DNA of 64,000 bases from the NCBI GenBank assembly GCA_900752195.1, contig CAADUJ010000004.1, forward strand, positions 56,517-120,516, written 5' to 3'. This DNA comes from an uncultured Negativicutes bacterium. Lineage in GTDB: Bacteria > Bacillota > Negativicutes > Veillonellales > Megasphaeraceae. A model generated the notes under the pieces. That model was not told the origin of the DNA. It did not search any database and worked only from the letters and a program-made list of their open reading frames with translations. Every line of letters begins with the position of its first letter. The first letter of the stretch is position 1. Positions 35,601-44,020 of the stretch are shown one piece after another. The translations under genes and the position numbers were made by a program.

Positions 35601-36863
35601 ACTTTTTCCGCACTTTTTATGATATTCTCCACACATATTTACAAAAAGGGCTATAAAAAGCCATAAAGTAAGTGATATTTGCGTACTAAATAAATCGTAG
35701 TCTGTCACACCGCTGACAGCAGCTCCCAAAATGGCTGCCACAACGGTCATCGCAAGGGCTCTGTCGAAAGGGGTCCCTTCATGACCTATCAGGAAACGGC
35801 CTGCATAAACGCATGTATATACCAAGATTCCCATAAAGAGAAGAAACCCTATGAGTCCCGTCTCTGCCAATATATTCAAATACATATTATGCGCATGGAA
35901 AATAGTAATTCCCGCCTGCTGGATAAGCTCGTTATAGGCAGGATAGACAAACTTAAAAGCGCCCCACCCAACGCCCAGGCCGGGATGATCCAGGAACATC
36001 TGCCATGCACCAGTCCACATATCGATTCGCATGGACACGGATGTATCGACTTCACTGTGGCTAAAAATGGACATGAGCCGCGTCGTGACGCCGCCATGGT
36101 AAAACAGCAAAATAAAAGGAATGATTGAAAAGCTGAGCCAAAGACGCTTATCCCAGACAAGGCCAAAGAAAAATACGATGGCACACAAACTGAGCCAGGC
36201 GCCACGGGAATAGGTCAGGATAAGACATAAGACGAGCCCTCCCAACAGGGCCCCATAGGGTACGGCCTGTTTCCATTTCGGGATTTTGGCGATACAAAGG
36301 GATGCTGTAGCACTGATCATGAATAGCAAGAATTCTGATAATAAATTGGGATTGTACAACGTCGAATACATGCGTCGCATCAGCCGAGGAAAAGCTTCAT
36401 TATCTACCCACTCTACTTCATGGAGCGTCAGCATATGCACGTATTGATACAAGCCGTAAAGAACGACAATAACCGTGCTGTACAGCAGTGCTTTAACAAG
36501 CATCTTGCGTTCCCTCTCATGGCGGATAAAGACTAGAATCATAAAGAATAGCAAAACATACTGCAATATCGTAAATCCATAAAAGGCAATTCCAAAAAGA
36601 GGCTTTGGCGAACCTGCCAGCGATAAAAGTGCGATGAACGCAAAGGCTACGACAGGCTTACAGAAAGGCGACGACTGCCACAGACCCAGATTTTCAGTCA
36701 GAAGACATCGGACTCCCAACAATAGAGCCACGATAAAACAAACTTCCATAGCGATTAAATTGAGTGGCATAAAAAAAGCAGTTCCTAAAAGGGCGTATAC
36801 GACAAGTATGCGTGATTTTTCTCCAGAACTGCCAGCTTCCTTATAATAGGACAATAGGTTCAT
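35580..36863 (-). CDS. O-antigen ligase/polymerase-like membrane protein
   Basis: 427 residues with about ten to twelve hydrophobic helices and a large loop near residues 260-330 (GLGVGWGAFKFVYPAYNELI, HAHNMYLNILAETG), the Wzy_C pattern shared by WaaL and Wzy. It would attach or polymerise sugars on the periplasmic face. The HxHNxYLN motif fits the ligase family; ligase versus polymerase is unresolved. GGAGG is eight bases before the chosen ATG, and a -10 TATAAT lies just upstream. The last codons overlap the Rex operator of the next gene. Confidence 0.8.
   Translation of the reverse strand: MNLLSYYKEAGSSGEKSRILVVYALLGTAFFMPLNLIAMEVCFIVALLLGVRCLLTENLGLWQSSPFCKPVVAFAFIALLSLAGSPKPLFGIAFYGFTILQYVLLFFMILVFIRHERERKMLVKALLYSTVIVVLYGLYQYVHMLTLHEVEWVDNEAFPRLMRRMYSTLYNPNLLSEFLLFMISATASLCIAKIPKWKQAVPYGALLGGLVLCLILTYSRGAWLSLCAIVFFFGLVWDKRLWLSFSIIPFILLFYHGGVTTRLMSIFSHSEVDTSVSMRIDMWTGAWQMFLDHPGLGVGWGAFKFVYPAYNELIQQAGITIFHAHNMYLNILAETGLIGFLLFMGILVYTCVYAGRFLIGHEGTPFDRALAMTVVAAILGAAVSGVTDYDLFSTQISLTLWLFIALFVNMCGEYHKKCGKSLRNNSQ
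35583..35600. promoter_or_regulatory. Rex operator
   Basis: TTGTGAATTATTTCGCAA matches the Rex consensus TTGTGAAnnnnTTCACAA at 13 of 14 defined positions. It covers the -35 and most of the spacer of the rex promoter and also encodes the last codons of the upstream gene. It would give negative autoregulation. Confidence 0.82.
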
Positions 36864-36898
36864 AACGATTTCCTCCAATTCCATTATACGGGTTTACT

Positions 36899-36940
36899 GC
36901 AAAAAAACAAGACAGAGTCGGTTCTACGGCCCTGTCTTGT
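36899..36940 (-). terminator. Terminator of valS-folC
   Basis: Minus-strand ACAAGACAG and CTGTCTTGT arms (9 bp) with a 16-base loop, then seven T. It lies 54 bp after folC. Confidence 0.88.
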
Positions 36941-36993
36941 GTATGCTTTTTTCATATATATGGGTAGGAGGATCTATCGAAAGGAAGAACCAG

Positions 36994-38301
36994 TCAGGAA
37001 AAAAGTCCGAATGTATGCCGCAAGTATTGCCGTACAGGCCCTTGTATATATAAGGAACCTACAACGCAGAGGACGGCATCGCCCTCAAGAGCAGCAAAGG
37101 CCTTATCCAAACCTTCTTCCAAGGTAGATACTGCATCCGCACGGCACGGAATGAGTTCAGCCATTTTCTTAGGATCTGAAGTGCGCGGCGTAGGAGCTGG
37201 TGCACAAATAACATAGTCATCCTGTCGAAATAACTCTTGTACCATATGGGTATAATCCTTGTCAGCAAGGACGGAAAAAAGGAACACTCTCTTCCGCGTT
37301 GCAAACACGTCTTCATAGGTCTGGCAAAACGATGTAATGCCATCGGGATTATGAGCCCCATCAATGACGACGTCGTGCCCACCGGCGTGGACGACTTCAA
37401 AACGGCCAGGCCATTTCACGCGATGGAGCCCTTCTTCTAGGGCCGTCCTGGTCAACTTCTTTTCCTTGTGCGCAATGAGAAGAAGTGCCATCGCCGCCGC
37501 TGCACAGTTAGTCCGCTGGTGTTTTCCTAACAAGGGAATTGTCGCCGTTACGGCAAAACCAAATTTTTCCCGCACCGTCACCATCTGACCTATAGCAGGA
37601 TCTTCCGGGCCTGCATTGCCGACAACATCAAAACTATGATTTAGTGCATACAGGCGGCTATGCTTGGCATATGCCTCCCGTGCGATGACAGAAAGGGCTA
37701 CTCCCTCTGCCGTTGTGACGACAGGAACGCCTTCTTTTATGATGCCCGCTTTTTGAGCCGCTATTTCTTCTATCGTATTGCCGCAATAGGCCATGTGATC
37801 CATGGCAACATTCGTGATAACCGAAAGGACTGGCGTAATAACGTTTGTCGAATCGAGAAGTCCACCAAGGCCGACTTCGATGACAGCATATTCAACGTGA
37901 ACAGCCTTAAAATACCAGAATGCCGCAGCCGTAAGCATTTCAAACTGTGTCGGTCGTTCTGATCCTTCCTGGACCATTTTTTCAACAGCGTCTTTTACAA
38001 CAGCCATGGCATCAGCAAAATCCTCTTCACTGATGTCCTTGTCATCTACGTGAATCCGTTCCGTATACGATTCAAGATGAGGCGATGTATACCGCCCCGT
38101 CTTGAATCCAGCCTGGCACAGAGAACTAGCAATCATGGCTGTGACGGATCCTTTACCATTGGTACCCGTTACATGAACCGTTTTGTATGAATCCTGTGGA
38201 TTGCCCAGAATATCTAAGAGTCTTTTGATTCGTCCCAAACCCAATTGGATGCCGAAGACTCCTGCACTATCTAAAAATGTTAATGCTTCACTATACGTCA
38301 T
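36994..38301 (-). CDS. folC: Dihydrofolate/folylpolyglutamate synthase
   Basis: 435-residue Mur-ligase-like enzyme adding glutamate to folates. ATP loop HVTGTNGKGSVTAMIASSL, YTSPHLESYTERIHVDD, VEVGLGGLLDSTNVI (printed here as IEVGLGGLLDSTNV in the protein) and HNPDGITSF. It is 9 bp downstream of valS, a common Firmicute pairing, and is therefore under the T-box control of valS. Confidence 0.95.
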   Translation of the reverse strand: MTYSEALTFLDSAGVFGIQLGLGRIKRLLDILGNPQDSYKTVHVTGTNGKGSVTAMIASSLCQAGFKTGRYTSPHLESYTERIHVDDKDISEEDFADAMAVVKDAVEKMVQEGSERPTQFEMLTAAAFWYFKAVHVEYAVIEVGLGGLLDSTNVITPVLSVITNVAMDHMAYCGNTIEEIAAQKAGIIKEGVPVVTTAEGVALSVIAREAYAKHSRLYALNHSFDVVGNAGPEDPAIGQMVTVREKFGFAVTATIPLLGKHQRTNCAAAAMALLLIAHKEKKLTRTALEEGLHRVKWPGRFEVVHAGGHDVVIDGAHNPDGITSFCQTYEDVFATRKRVFLFSVLADKDYTHMVQELFRQDDYVICAPAPTPRTSDPKKMAELIPCRADAVSTLEEGLDKAFAALEGDAVLCVVGSLYIQGPVRQYLRHTFGLFS

Positions 38302-38310
38302 GACAGCCTC

Positions 38311-40971
38311 TTATAACTTCTTCAAATCTTCCATGCGTTTTGTAAGTGCCGTCATCTTATCCGTGTAATCAGCTAATTTTGCCTTTTCTTTTTCGATGAC
38401 AGCTTCCGGTGCCTTTTTAAGGAATCCTTCGTTACCCAATTTCTTCGTAAGGCGATCGATTTCTTTTTGCAACTTCCCTTGTTCTTTTACGACACGCGCC
38501 GTTTCTTTTTCTACATCGATAAGGTCCTTGAGCTGTAAATATACTTCAATACCGGGAACTACAGTAACAACGGCATTTTCCGGTTTTGGTGCTTCTGTGT
38601 CAAGCAACGTCATAGAATCGACAAATGCCAAGGTATGGAAGTACGCTTCATACTGACGTAATGTCTGGGCCATGGTGTCATCGCCAGGAACGAGGATGAC
38701 CGGTGCCTTCTTGCCCATGGGGACATTCGATTCGGCACGCATATTACGGATTCCTTTGATAGCTTCCATAAGGACGTTCATCGTCGCTGCATCTTCGCTG
38801 AATTCAAGCGATTCCTGCGGTTTCGGCCAAGGCGCTACAATGATGCTTTCCCCTTCATGCGGCAAATGCTGCCATAAGTGTTCCGTTACAAAAGGCATGA
38901 ATGGATGGAGCATTTCCAACGTGTGCGTCAAAACATATACGAGAACATATTGTACCGTCTGCTTGCTCTTCTTATCATCCGATTTATAGAGACGCTGTTT
39001 TGCCAGTTCGATATACCAGTCGCAATATAAGTTCCAAATAAAATTGTATACTTCATCAGCTGCATCACCCAGTTCAAACTTATCGAGGTTAGCCGTTACC
39101 TGACGAACCGTATCATTAAAGGAAGTAAGAATCCAGCGGTCCGCAAGGGTCAAATCCTCTTTTTCCGGAATATAATCGGGATCATAGTCTTCGAGATTCA
39201 TGATGACGAATTTCGACGCATTCCAGATTTTATTGGCAAAGTTTCGGTTCGATTCGACTCGTTCCATATAGAAACGCATATCATTACCTGGCGTGTTGCC
39301 TGTGACGAGAGTAAACCGCAGTGCATCGGCACCGTATTGATCGCACACACCTAACGGATCAATGCCATTGCCCAGAGATTTACTCATCTTGCGGCCCTGA
39401 CTGTCACGGACAAGACCATGGATGAATACATGTTTAAAAGGAATATCCTTCATGAATTCACAGGTCATGAACATCATGCGAGCAACCCAGAAGAAAATAA
39501 TATCATACCCTGTCACAAGAACGCTTGTCGGGAAAAACTGTTGAATATCTGCCGTCTTGTCAGGCCAGCCCATGGTGGAGAAAGGCCAGAGGGCGGAGCT
39601 GAACCAGGTATCAAGGACGTCAGGATCACGATGGATATGCTTGCTGTGGCAATGTTCACATTCCGTTGCATCTTCACGACTAACCGTCACATGCCCGCAA
39701 TCGTCGCAGTGCCATGCCGGAATCTGATGGCCCCACCACAGCTGACGGCTGATGCACCAATCATGAACATTTTCCATCCAATGATTATAGGTCTTGCTGA
39801 ATCGTTCTGGAACAAAAGCAGTCTTCCCTTCATTGACGGCATCAATAGCAGCTTTTGTAAGAGGGCCCATCTTGACGAACCACTGTTTCGTCGAGAACGG
39901 TTCAATCGTCGTCTTGCAACGCGAGCAATGCCCAACGGCATGAGTAAGCGATTCGATATGATCGAGAAGGCCTAATTCCTTCAGGTCTTCTACAACGGCT
40001 TTCCGGCAATCTTCACGAGTCATGCCTTCGTACTTGGCCCCGGCCTTTTCGTTCATGGTGCCATCAAGGTTCATGATCATGATGGATTCCAGATGATGGC
40101 GTTCGCCCATTTCAAAGTCGTTCGGGTCATGGGCCGGTGTAATCTTAACAGCCCCTGTCCCAAAGCCGAGATCGACGTAATCGTCAGCAATAATTTCAAC
40201 TTCGCGATTGACAAGAGGTACTAAGACTTTCTTGCCAATATACTTCTTGAACCGTTCATCTTCCGGATTGACGGCAACAGCTGTATCGCCCATGATGGTT
40301 TCTGGACGGGTCGTAGCAATCATGATGTAATCGTCTTCACCAACAACGGGGTACTTTACATACCACAGACTACCTTCTACATCAGAATGATCTACTTCGA
40401 TATCAGACAAGGCCGTATTGCAATGGGGGCACCAATTGGTAATGCGCTGTCCCTGATAGATAAGGCCTTTTTCATAGAGAGATACGAAGACTTCCCGTAC
40501 AGCACGGGCACACGTATCATCCATGGTAAAGCGCTTGCGGCTCCAGTCGCAGGAAGACCCTAAGCGGCGTACCTGCTTTTCAATGCGGTTGCCATATTTT
40601 TCCTTCCAAGCCCATACGTGTTTTAAAAATTCTTCACGGCCAATATCATACCGGCTTATTCCCTGTTCTGCCAGTTGCTGCTCCACCTTTACCTGCGTGG
40701 CAATGCCAGCATGGTCAGTACCGGGAATCCATGCGACATTATAGCCTTCCATACGCTTGTAACGAACGAGAATATCTTGAAGGGTGTTGTCCAGCGCATG
40801 GCCCATATGCAATTGACCTGTCACATTAGGCGGTGGCATGACAATGCTGAAAGGTTCTTTTGAAACATCTGGGTCTTGATGGAAATATCCATTCTTTTCC
40901 CAGAAATCATACCAATTCATTTCAATCTCATTTGGTGCATAAGCGCCCAAGGGTTCCTTATTCCATTTCAT
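38311..40971 (-). CDS. valS: Valyl-tRNA synthetase
   Basis: 886-residue class I synthetase. HIGH-type motif PPNVTGQLHMGHALDNTLQD, CP1 editing domain (about 190-330, DTAVAVNPEDERF), KMSKS motif QGRKMSKSLGNGIDPLG near residue 525, an anticodon-binding domain with the NRNFANKIWNASKF entry, and the C-terminal coiled coil typical of ValS (VEKETARVVKEQGKLQKEID). Expression is set by the T-box leader upstream. Confidence 0.97.
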   Translation of the reverse strand: MKWNKEPLGAYAPNEIEMNWYDFWEKNGYFHQDPDVSKEPFSIVMPPPNVTGQLHMGHALDNTLQDILVRYKRMEGYNVAWIPGTDHAGIATQVKVEQQLAEQGISRYDIGREEFLKHVWAWKEKYGNRIEKQVRRLGSSCDWSRKRFTMDDTCARAVREVFVSLYEKGLIYQGQRITNWCPHCNTALSDIEVDHSDVEGSLWYVKYPVVGEDDYIMIATTRPETIMGDTAVAVNPEDERFKKYIGKKVLVPLVNREVEIIADDYVDLGFGTGAVKITPAHDPNDFEMGERHHLESIMIMNLDGTMNEKAGAKYEGMTREDCRKAVVEDLKELGLLDHIESLTHAVGHCSRCKTTIEPFSTKQWFVKMGPLTKAAIDAVNEGKTAFVPERFSKTYNHWMENVHDWCISRQLWWGHQIPAWHCDDCGHVTVSREDATECEHCHSKHIHRDPDVLDTWFSSALWPFSTMGWPDKTADIQQFFPTSVLVTGYDIIFFWVARMMFMTCEFMKDIPFKHVFIHGLVRDSQGRKMSKSLGNGIDPLGVCDQYGADALRFTLVTGNTPGNDMRFYMERVESNRNFANKIWNASKFVIMNLEDYDPDYIPEKEDLTLADRWILTSFNDTVRQVTANLDKFELGDAADEVYNFIWNLYCDWYIELAKQRLYKSDDKKSKQTVQYVLVYVLTHTLEMLHPFMPFVTEHLWQHLPHEGESIIVAPWPKPQESLEFSEDAATMNVLMEAIKGIRNMRAESNVPMGKKAPVILVPGDDTMAQTLRQYEAYFHTLAFVDSMTLLDTEAPKPENAVVTVVPGIEVYLQLKDLIDVEKETARVVKEQGKLQKEIDRLTKKLGNEGFLKKAPEAVIEKEKAKLADYTDKMTALTKRMEDLKKL

Positions 40972-40989
40972 GGCAATGTTCCTCCTAAC

Positions 40990-41039
40990 AAAAAAAAGCG
41001 TTCCCGTCCCAAAGTTTCCTCTAGGACGAAAGAACGCTT
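40990..41039 (-). terminator. Regulated terminator of the valS T-box
   Basis: Minus-strand AAGCGTTC and GAACGCTT arms plus an inner CGTCC/GGACG pair, followed by seven T, between the T-box motif and the valS start. Confidence 0.88.
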
Positions 41040-41239
41040 ACGACTTCCGCGGTACCACCTAACTTGTCTTCATGGCGAAGGCCTCTCTTCATAGCGATAA
41101 CGTCTGCCAACGGACAGGCCTTTCTTCCTGCCAGCTCCCGGGTGACCCATTCTTCTCATCGTATAAGGCCCTCCCAGCAACCGGGTCTCTCTCTGTCTAC
41201 AAAAAAGAAGAATTTCTTCCGTTCATTGCTTTTTAATTG
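40990..41239 (-). ncRNA. T-box leader of valS (tRNA-Val sensing)
   Basis: About 250 nt. The T-box AGGTGGTACCGCGGAAG is at 41044-41060. Stem I lies at about 41130-41225 and contains the conserved apical segment GGTTGCTGGGAGGG. GUC at 41144-41146, followed by A, is my specifier candidate and matches valine. The leader ends in a terminator that competes with the antiterminator. Uncharged tRNA-Val should switch on valS and folC. Confidence 0.92.
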
Positions 41240-41245
41240 AAAATA

Positions 41246-41274
41246 ATTCTATCAATTTTGCAGAAAATTGTCAA
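41246..41274 (-). promoter_or_regulatory. valS promoter
   Basis: Consensus -35 TTGACA, 17-base spacer, -10 TAGAAT on the minus strand, just before the T-box leader. Confidence 0.85.
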
Positions 41275-41315
41275 CACTTCCCCGCCGTATCTCATCAAAA
41301 TCCTCTCGTTTATTC

Positions 41316-41346
41316 TTGACTTAGAGCGTACTTCAAGTCGTATAAT
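41316..41346 (+). promoter_or_regulatory. Probable promoter of the phosphoesterase gene
   Basis: -35 TTGACT and -10 TATAAT with a long 19-base spacer, about 40 bp before the TTG start. Confidence 0.5.
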
Positions 41347-41388
41347 ACAGCTATTAATTATGATGTATTGCTTTAAAAGGAGACTATC

Positions 41389-42711
41389 TTGAAATCTATA
41401 TCACGTCGATCCTTTTTAAAATTAACGGGTCTTGCTGTCATCGGTGCCGCCGGCGCTGCGATGTATGAATTTCTTCCCGGTGCTAAAGTCGTAACAAAAC
41501 AGGCCTTGCAAGCAACAAAAGCGACAGCCGCCCATTATGATCTTATCGATGCCGTCGATGCCATGAACATACGCCAAATCATTACAGTTGACAGCACCAC
41601 ATCCCGCATGATTGCATGGGAATCTACCCATGAAGAACCTGATGCCGTAGTCGAATACCGTCTTCCCGGCCAGAATGAAGTATTGCGTCTTCCTGCAGGG
41701 AACGAAGTGTTCACAGACGATGGTACGACGCTCTATCAGCATCGAGTTGAAATCACGGGACTTATGCCGGGAACAACTTATGAATACCGTATCGGAAATA
41801 CACAAGGCCGCAGCAACTGGACGTCCTTTTCGACATCTCAAGGAAACTCCTTTAAAGCCCTCATCTTTCCCGATTCACAATCCAGCGATTATAGTGTCTG
41901 GAAAGATACGGCCATGCCCGCCTATGAACGCAACAGGGATGCTCAATTCTTCATCAACATGGGCGACCTCGTCGATAATGGTGAAGATCACTATCAGTGG
42001 GCAGCCTGGTTCGATGCCATCGCTCCCATGATTGCATCCATTCCCGTCGTTCCTATTATGGGTAATCACGAAACGTATAACAAAGATTGGAAAGTTCGTT
42101 TTCCTGAAGCCTATATCCACTATTTTCCCTTACCAGATAATGGAATAGACACATACAGGAACCAATTTTATTCCTTTGACTATGGCGATATTCATTTCAC
42201 CGTCTTAGATACGCAATTTACAGAGCTCGCTGATTTTGAGGCTAACCTCGAAAAGGATGAAATAGGCTGGCTCAAGAACGACCTGTCTAGTACAGACAAG
42301 AAATGGAAAATCGTCCTCATGCACAAGGATCCGCTCCAATATGCCTTTAATAAAGTCGTCCGCTCTACACCGCGACAAGAAGGTATCTCGCCAGAAGGAG
42401 AAACCTTCATGCCCATTTTCGATGAAACCAACGTCGATGTCGTCTTATCGGCCCATCTGCACACCTATCGCAACCGCGGACACATCAAACACTTTCAAAA
42501 GGACGAATCCGGTCCCCTTTACCTCCTGACAGGCGTCGCCGGAAATGTCCGCTATCCCAGCCTTTGGGCCCGTCATTCTATGGATGAATACGTTCCACCC
42601 CAGCCAGAAACAGATAACTATATGGTCATGGAAGGATCAGAAAATGCGCTTACTTTTCGATGCTACTTGCCAGATGGGACATTACTCGATACGGCGACAA
42701 TTGAAAAATAA
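41389..42711 (+). CDS. Tat-exported metallophosphoesterase, purple acid phosphatase-like
   Basis: 440 residues, starting at TTG with AAGGAG six to seven bases ahead. A twin-arginine signal (SRRSFLKLTGLAVIGAAGAA) sends it folded across the membrane. An Fn3-like N-terminal domain (about 60-145, ITGLMPGTTYEYRIG) precedes a calcineurin-like domain with NMGDLVDNGEDHYQ, IMGNHETYN and SAHLHTYRNRG. This is the purple acid phosphatase layout. The substrate is unknown. It stands alone on the plus strand, followed by a separate RNA transcript. Confidence 0.85.
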   Translation: MKSISRRSFLKLTGLAVIGAAGAAMYEFLPGAKVVTKQALQATKATAAHYDLIDAVDAMNIRQIITVDSTTSRMIAWESTHEEPDAVVEYRLPGQNEVLRLPAGNEVFTDDGTTLYQHRVEITGLMPGTTYEYRIGNTQGRSNWTSFSTSQGNSFKALIFPDSQSSDYSVWKDTAMPAYERNRDAQFFINMGDLVDNGEDHYQWAAWFDAIAPMIASIPVVPIMGNHETYNKDWKVRFPEAYIHYFPLPDNGIDTYRNQFYSFDYGDIHFTVLDTQFTELADFEANLEKDEIGWLKNDLSSTDKKWKIVLMHKDPLQYAFNKVVRSTPRQEGISPEGETFMPIFDETNVDVVLSAHLHTYRNRGHIKHFQKDESGPLYLLTGVAGNVRYPSLWARHSMDEYVPPQPETDNYMVMEGSENALTFRCYLPDGTLLDTATIEK

Positions 42712-42727
42712 AATCAATTTCCCGCTC

Positions 42728-42756
42728 TTGTCCCTGTAACTATTCTATACTATAAT
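42728..42756 (+). promoter_or_regulatory. Promoter of the structured leader RNA
   Basis: -35 TTGTCC, a 17-base spacer and -10 TATAAT, starting 16 bp after the phosphoesterase stop codon. Confidence 0.75.
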
Positions 42757-42761
42757 GAATG

Positions 42762-43085
42762 TGGAATCCCTGGTTATGGTAATCGGGGTTCTTAAAATAG
42801 TATCTCTCGTACGCGCGATTAGTGTAGGCGTCCGGGCAGTAGCTGCGATGAATCAAATACCTTCATCGTATGCATTACTATTTTAGAGTCCATTCCTTTT
42901 ACATGGGTGCCCGCTTAGAGATAGCTCCACCTATATTGCTATTTTTAGGCTTGTAAGTACACCGTTGGTGGATACGGGGGCGGAGACTCACTCCCGCCAA
43001 AAAGAAATGGGCTCTTACTAAAGCAATCTCCTACGTGCGGCTTGTTTCGTACAGGCACGGTTAAAAATAGGAGATTGCTTTTTCT
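42762..43085 (+). ncRNA. Long structured leader RNA or small RNA, class not recognised
   Basis: About 325 nt from the promoter to a strong terminator, ahead of the LysE-type gene. Paired elements seen: a 12-bp hairpin at 42764-42791 with one bulge (GAATCCC with GGGGTTC as outer arms); AAAATAGTA/TACTATTTT at 42794-42802 and 42876-42884, enclosing ATGAA/TTCAT; a 16-bp stem with one mismatch at 42885-42900 and 42999-43015, enclosing TCCACC/GGTGGA and a GGCGG/CCGCC hairpin; then the terminator. No good reading frame. I compared it by eye with lysine, guanidine, glycine, yybP-ykoY, TPP, SAM and c-di-GMP riboswitches, T-box, 6S, tmRNA and RNase P and found no match. It could be a regulatory leader of the exporter gene or a free RNA. 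Confidence 0.7.
43020..43085 (+). terminator. Terminator before the LysE-type gene
   Basis: A 14-bp perfect stem (AAAGCAATCTCCTA with TAGGAGATTGCTTT) topped by a second hairpin with CGTG/CACG and CTTGT/ACAGG pairs, followed by TTTTTCTT. It ends 28 bp before the start codon, a position typical of attenuation. Confidence 0.85.
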
Positions 43086-43113
43086 TGGTTTATAATAAGG
43101 TGAAAGGGTAAAA

Positions 43114-43725
43114 ATGGAGTATTATATTCAGGGACTCATGATGGGCCTTGCCTATGTGGCTCCCATTGGAGTACAAAATTTATTCGTTATCAATTCCGCC
43201 ATTGTCAATGCCTGTCGCCGTGCCTTTGTAACGGCAGGAATCGTCATATTCTTTGATGTAACCTTGTCACTAGGTTGCTTTTTTGGAATCGGAGCCATCC
43301 TTACAACATTCCCTATTTTAGAATCCTTCATCTTATTGATAGGCAGCCTTCTCATCCTCTATATGGGTGTCTCCATCTGTATGACAAAACCGGCGACGTT
43401 GCAACGCACTCAATCCCAGTTGACCCTCAAAAAAACGGTAACCACAGCCTGTGTCGTCACCTGGTGTAACCCTCAGGCCATTATTGATGGCACTATGCTC
43501 TTAGGTGCGTTTCGTGTATCCATGCCAATCGAAAGCAGCACCGCTTTTATGACCGGCGTCGCCAACGCATCTATACTCTGGTTTTGTAGTCTGACTGTCG
43601 CAATGCATCTATTTCGTAAAAAATGCACGCCTCCCGTTTTTCGCGCCATCAATCTCCTATCCGGCACCATTGTCATAGGATACGGCCTGCACCTACTCTA
43701 CCAGTTCATGCTGCGGCTCCTGTAG
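43114..43725 (+). CDS. LysE/ArgO-family amino-acid exporter
   Basis: 203 residues with about six membrane helices. The N-terminal GLMMGLAYVAPIGVQNLFVI is the LysE/ArgO signature and WCNPQAIIDGTMLLGAF the second conserved loop. Family members export lysine, arginine or similar solutes; the substrate here is not known. AAAGGG lies five bases before the ATG. The gene follows a structured, terminator-bearing leader, so its expression is probably conditional. Confidence 0.85.
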   Translation: MEYYIQGLMMGLAYVAPIGVQNLFVINSAIVNACRRAFVTAGIVIFFDVTLSLGCFFGIGAILTTFPILESFILLIGSLLILYMGVSICMTKPATLQRTQSQLTLKKTVTTACVVTWCNPQAIIDGTMLLGAFRVSMPIESSTAFMTGVANASILWFCSLTVAMHLFRKKCTPPVFRAINLLSGTIVIGYGLHLLYQFMLRLL

Positions 43726-43780
43726 TTTTCTCTTGCCATTCCCTGCTTCATCTGCTATAATTTGTTTGTTATCTTAATAT

Positions 43781-43869
43781 GGAAAGGTGTCCGAGTGGTT
43801 TAAGGAGCTGGTCTTGAAAACCAGTGATACGGCAACGTACCGTGGGTTCGAATCCCACCCTTTCCGCCA
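43781..43869 (+). tRNA. tRNA-Ser (anticodon UGA)
   Basis: The acceptor stem GGAAAGG pairs with CCTTTCC, the anticodon loop CTTGAAA carries TGA inside a CTGGT/ACCAG stem, a long class II variable arm (GATACGGCAACGTACC) follows, the T arm is GTGGGTTCGAATCCCAC, and CCA is encoded. A typical tRNA-Ser with all arms. Confidence 0.97.
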
Positions 43870-43873
43870 TAAC

Positions 43874-43924
43874 CAAAAAAAGAGCCAGAAAGTGTGTTAT
43901 CTATCACATTTTCTGGCTCTTTTT
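43874..43924. terminator. Bidirectional terminator between tRNA-Ser and hydE
   Basis: A long stem with outer arms AAAAAGAGCCAGAAA and TTTTCTGGCTCTTTTT and T tracts on both strands. It can end the tRNA transcript and, 97 bp downstream, the hydE transcript. Confidence 0.85.
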
Positions 43925-44020
43925 GGGTTCCGACGGTCAAATTGCACGTTCTCTGCGCAGGGACTTTGCAAGCTTCCCAATCGCTATAGTGCAAACCACA
44001 GACAACTATCCTTTTCCGCA

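Noticed and set aside
42885..43015. T-box in the leader of the LysE gene, suggested by GGTGGATACGG
   Set aside because: The true T-box core TGGNACCGCG is not met, and there is no stem I with a specifier; compare the clear T-box before valS.
42762..43085. Lysine riboswitch or 6S RNA before the LysE gene
   Set aside because: The AGAGGTGC core of the lysine riboswitch is absent, and the molecule folds as several separate stems rather than the single bulged rod of 6S RNA.
43020..43085. Group II intron domain fragment, suggested by GTGCGG...GCACGG
   Set aside because: There is no reverse transcriptase, no domain V and no other intron core; the sequence is fully explained as a terminator with an apical hairpin.
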